Source of the DNA: Pleurocapsa sp. PCC 7319
GTDB lineage: Bacteria; Cyanobacteriota; Cyanobacteriia; Cyanobacteriales; Xenococcaceae
Assembly: GCF_000332195.1 (NCBI RefSeq)
Contig: NZ_KB235922.1
Span: 4,933,322 to 4,997,321, forward strand
Direction: 5' to 3'
DNA length: 64,000 nt
In this document: positions 63,152-64,000 of the stretch, piece after piece
How positions within the stretch are numbered: position 1 is the first letter of the stretch
How the letters are laid out: each line of letters starts with the position of its first letter
Program-made: the position numbers and the translations under genes
Notes under the pieces: model-generated
The model's database searches: none
Seen by the model: the letters and a program-made list of their open reading frames with translations, nothing else
Told to the model about the DNA's origin: nothing

Positions 63152-64000
63152 TTAAACTAATTCCATTCCTACATTGGTAGGATCAAAATCTGGGTCGAAA
63201 ATAGTTTGAGCATTATATAAGGCTCCTTTGAGATTCGCGCCTTGTAACTTAGCTTTGCTCAAGTCTGCACCCTGAAAACTGACATTGACAAAATAACCGT
63301 CCCTGAGATCGGCTTCTTTAAGGCTAGCCGCTTTAAAATTAGAACCTTCTAGATGGGCATCAGTTAAATTAACGCGATTCAAACAAGCAGATTCAAAATC
63401 AACTTCTTTTAAAAGTGCTTTTTCTAAATTGGCATTACTTAGATTAGCGTCTTTAAAAGATGAGTTATTTAAATTCGCTTGTTTTAGTTCAGCCCCAGTT
63501 AAATTGGAACTATCTAAATTAACTGCTTTGAGAGTGACGTGATTAAGTTGAATTTTTTTTAGCTGCGATCGCTGAAAATTAGTTTCTCCACGAATATAGT
63601 TTTTTAGAAGTTCATAAGGAGTAGCAAAAGAAGATTTTCTGGAAGATCTTTTGCGCTGAGCACCAATCATTAAATTCTTAATAAAAAAGTCGACAGTTTG
63701 TTGACTAATTAAACCCATCTGAACTGCTACTTGATGAAAGCGAACTTTTTCCATTCTTTTACTTTTTTCAAGAAGAATTGCTGATATTTGATCTTCATCT
63801 AAAAGTGCAGACTCACGAAAATAGTAAACTAGAGGCTTTTTCTGTGGCTGCTCAACAAGTTCACCCCATCTCTCTACAAAAAAATCAGCAGTTTCTTGCT
63901 TAATCCAACCTCTTAAAGCTAAAATCTCGCCAATTCGCATCTCTGAGTTTCTTAGCTGATCTCTTAAAGCAACTTCAATTTGTTGTGCGGAAATTAGACC
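63152..64000 (-). CDS. Pentapeptide-repeat protein, N-terminus outside window
   Basis: The frame stays open to base 64000, so the start is missing. 282 residues are seen, from GLISAQQIEVALRDQLRNSE through MRIGEILALRGWIKQETADF. The N-terminal part has two or three related helical units (LGLISxxQ, LxDEDQIS, QMGLISQQTVDFF) like the MshEN-type repeat. From about residue 130 a run of A(D/N)LxxAxLxx pentapeptides forms a beta-helix (LTGAELKQANLNNSSFKDAN, LSNANLEKALLKEVDFES). A scaffold role is inferred; the target is unknown. Confidence 0.8.
   Translation of the reverse strand, partial: GLISAQQIEVALRDQLRNSEMRIGEILALRGWIKQETADFFVERWGELVEQPQKKPLVYYFRESALLDEDQISAILLEKSKRMEKVRFHQVAVQMGLISQQTVDFFIKNLMIGAQRKRSSRKSSFATPYELLKNYIRGETNFQRSQLKKIQLNHVTLKAVNLDSSNLTGAELKQANLNNSSFKDANLSNANLEKALLKEVDFESACLNRVNLTDAHLEGSNFKAASLKEADLRDGYFVNVSFQGADLSKAKLQGANLKGALYNAQTIFDPDFDPTNVGMELV

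Overview
The window is bacterial and almost certainly cyanobacterial. The HIP1 octamer (gcgatcgc) recurs inside and between genes. There are three large tandem-GAF proteins of the phytochrome/cyanobacteriochrome-like type. The respiratory genes are coxBAC with ctaA/ctaB plus a cydAB quinol oxidase, and several cyanobacterial-style families occur (DUF29, LemA with DUF3137, pentapeptide repeats, SulP with Usp). Genus cannot be decided from the sequence. Coding density is moderate, with many AT-rich gaps carrying short dispersed repeats.

Layout. 1-1.4 kb: the 3' end of an animal-type haem peroxidase gene, its terminator, and a decayed TnpB element. 1.4-5.6 kb: a LysR regulator divergent from a four-gene oxidoreductase cassette (SDR, SnoaL-like, F420-reductase-like, SDR). 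5.7-8.0 kb: a UvrD-like helicase on the minus strand. 8.3-12.1 kb: a minus-strand MDR-LLM-SDR operon divergent from a second LysR; this stretch has no HIP1 site. 12.5-15.8 kb: a permease, a TIGR03943 protein and an anchored propeller-like protein as one operon. 16.1-18.5 kb: SulP transporter plus universal stress protein. 18.8-21.8 kb: TPR protein, LemA, DUF3137.

22-34 kb: three tandem-GAF proteins (5, 5 and 4 GAF modules) with a membrane-anchored PstS-like protein between the first two. Thirteen of fourteen modules were read with a D-P-C-F motif and a second Cys; the spacing was counted as 28 residues in the three modules checked. The last two proteins end in an MCP-like coiled coil with a degenerate tip. 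33.9-35.6 kb: a nitrilase-fold protein with Ser at the nucleophile position, and a small P-loop kinase. 35.9-38.6 kb: cydB and cydA. 38.9-41.4 kb: rhodanese, LuxR-type regulator, folP. 41.4-42.7 kb: an intact TnpB element that has rewritten the end of folP. 43-44.5 kb: AraC regulator, helicase-derived repeat, IS5-type transposase remnant, a 51-residue membrane protein. 44.9-48.3 kb: MscS channel, an unusual NTPase-like/winged-helix protein, HAD phosphatase, GNAT. 48.5-54.5 kb: ctaB, ctaA (minus) and coxBAC (plus), which together make haem A and the aa3-type oxidase. 54.6-56.8 kb: DUF29, LptF/G permease, HxlR regulator. 56.9-61.5 kb: RND efflux adaptor and pump. 61.7-64 kb: SppA protease, AroH chorismate mutase, and a pentapeptide-repeat protein running off the right edge.

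The most notable points are the GAF sensor cluster, the MscS-linked NTPase-like protein, the Ser-for-Cys nitrilase homologue, the TnpB insertion in folP, dispersed pieces of the helicase gene, and a MITE-like element with target duplication between ctaA and ctaB.
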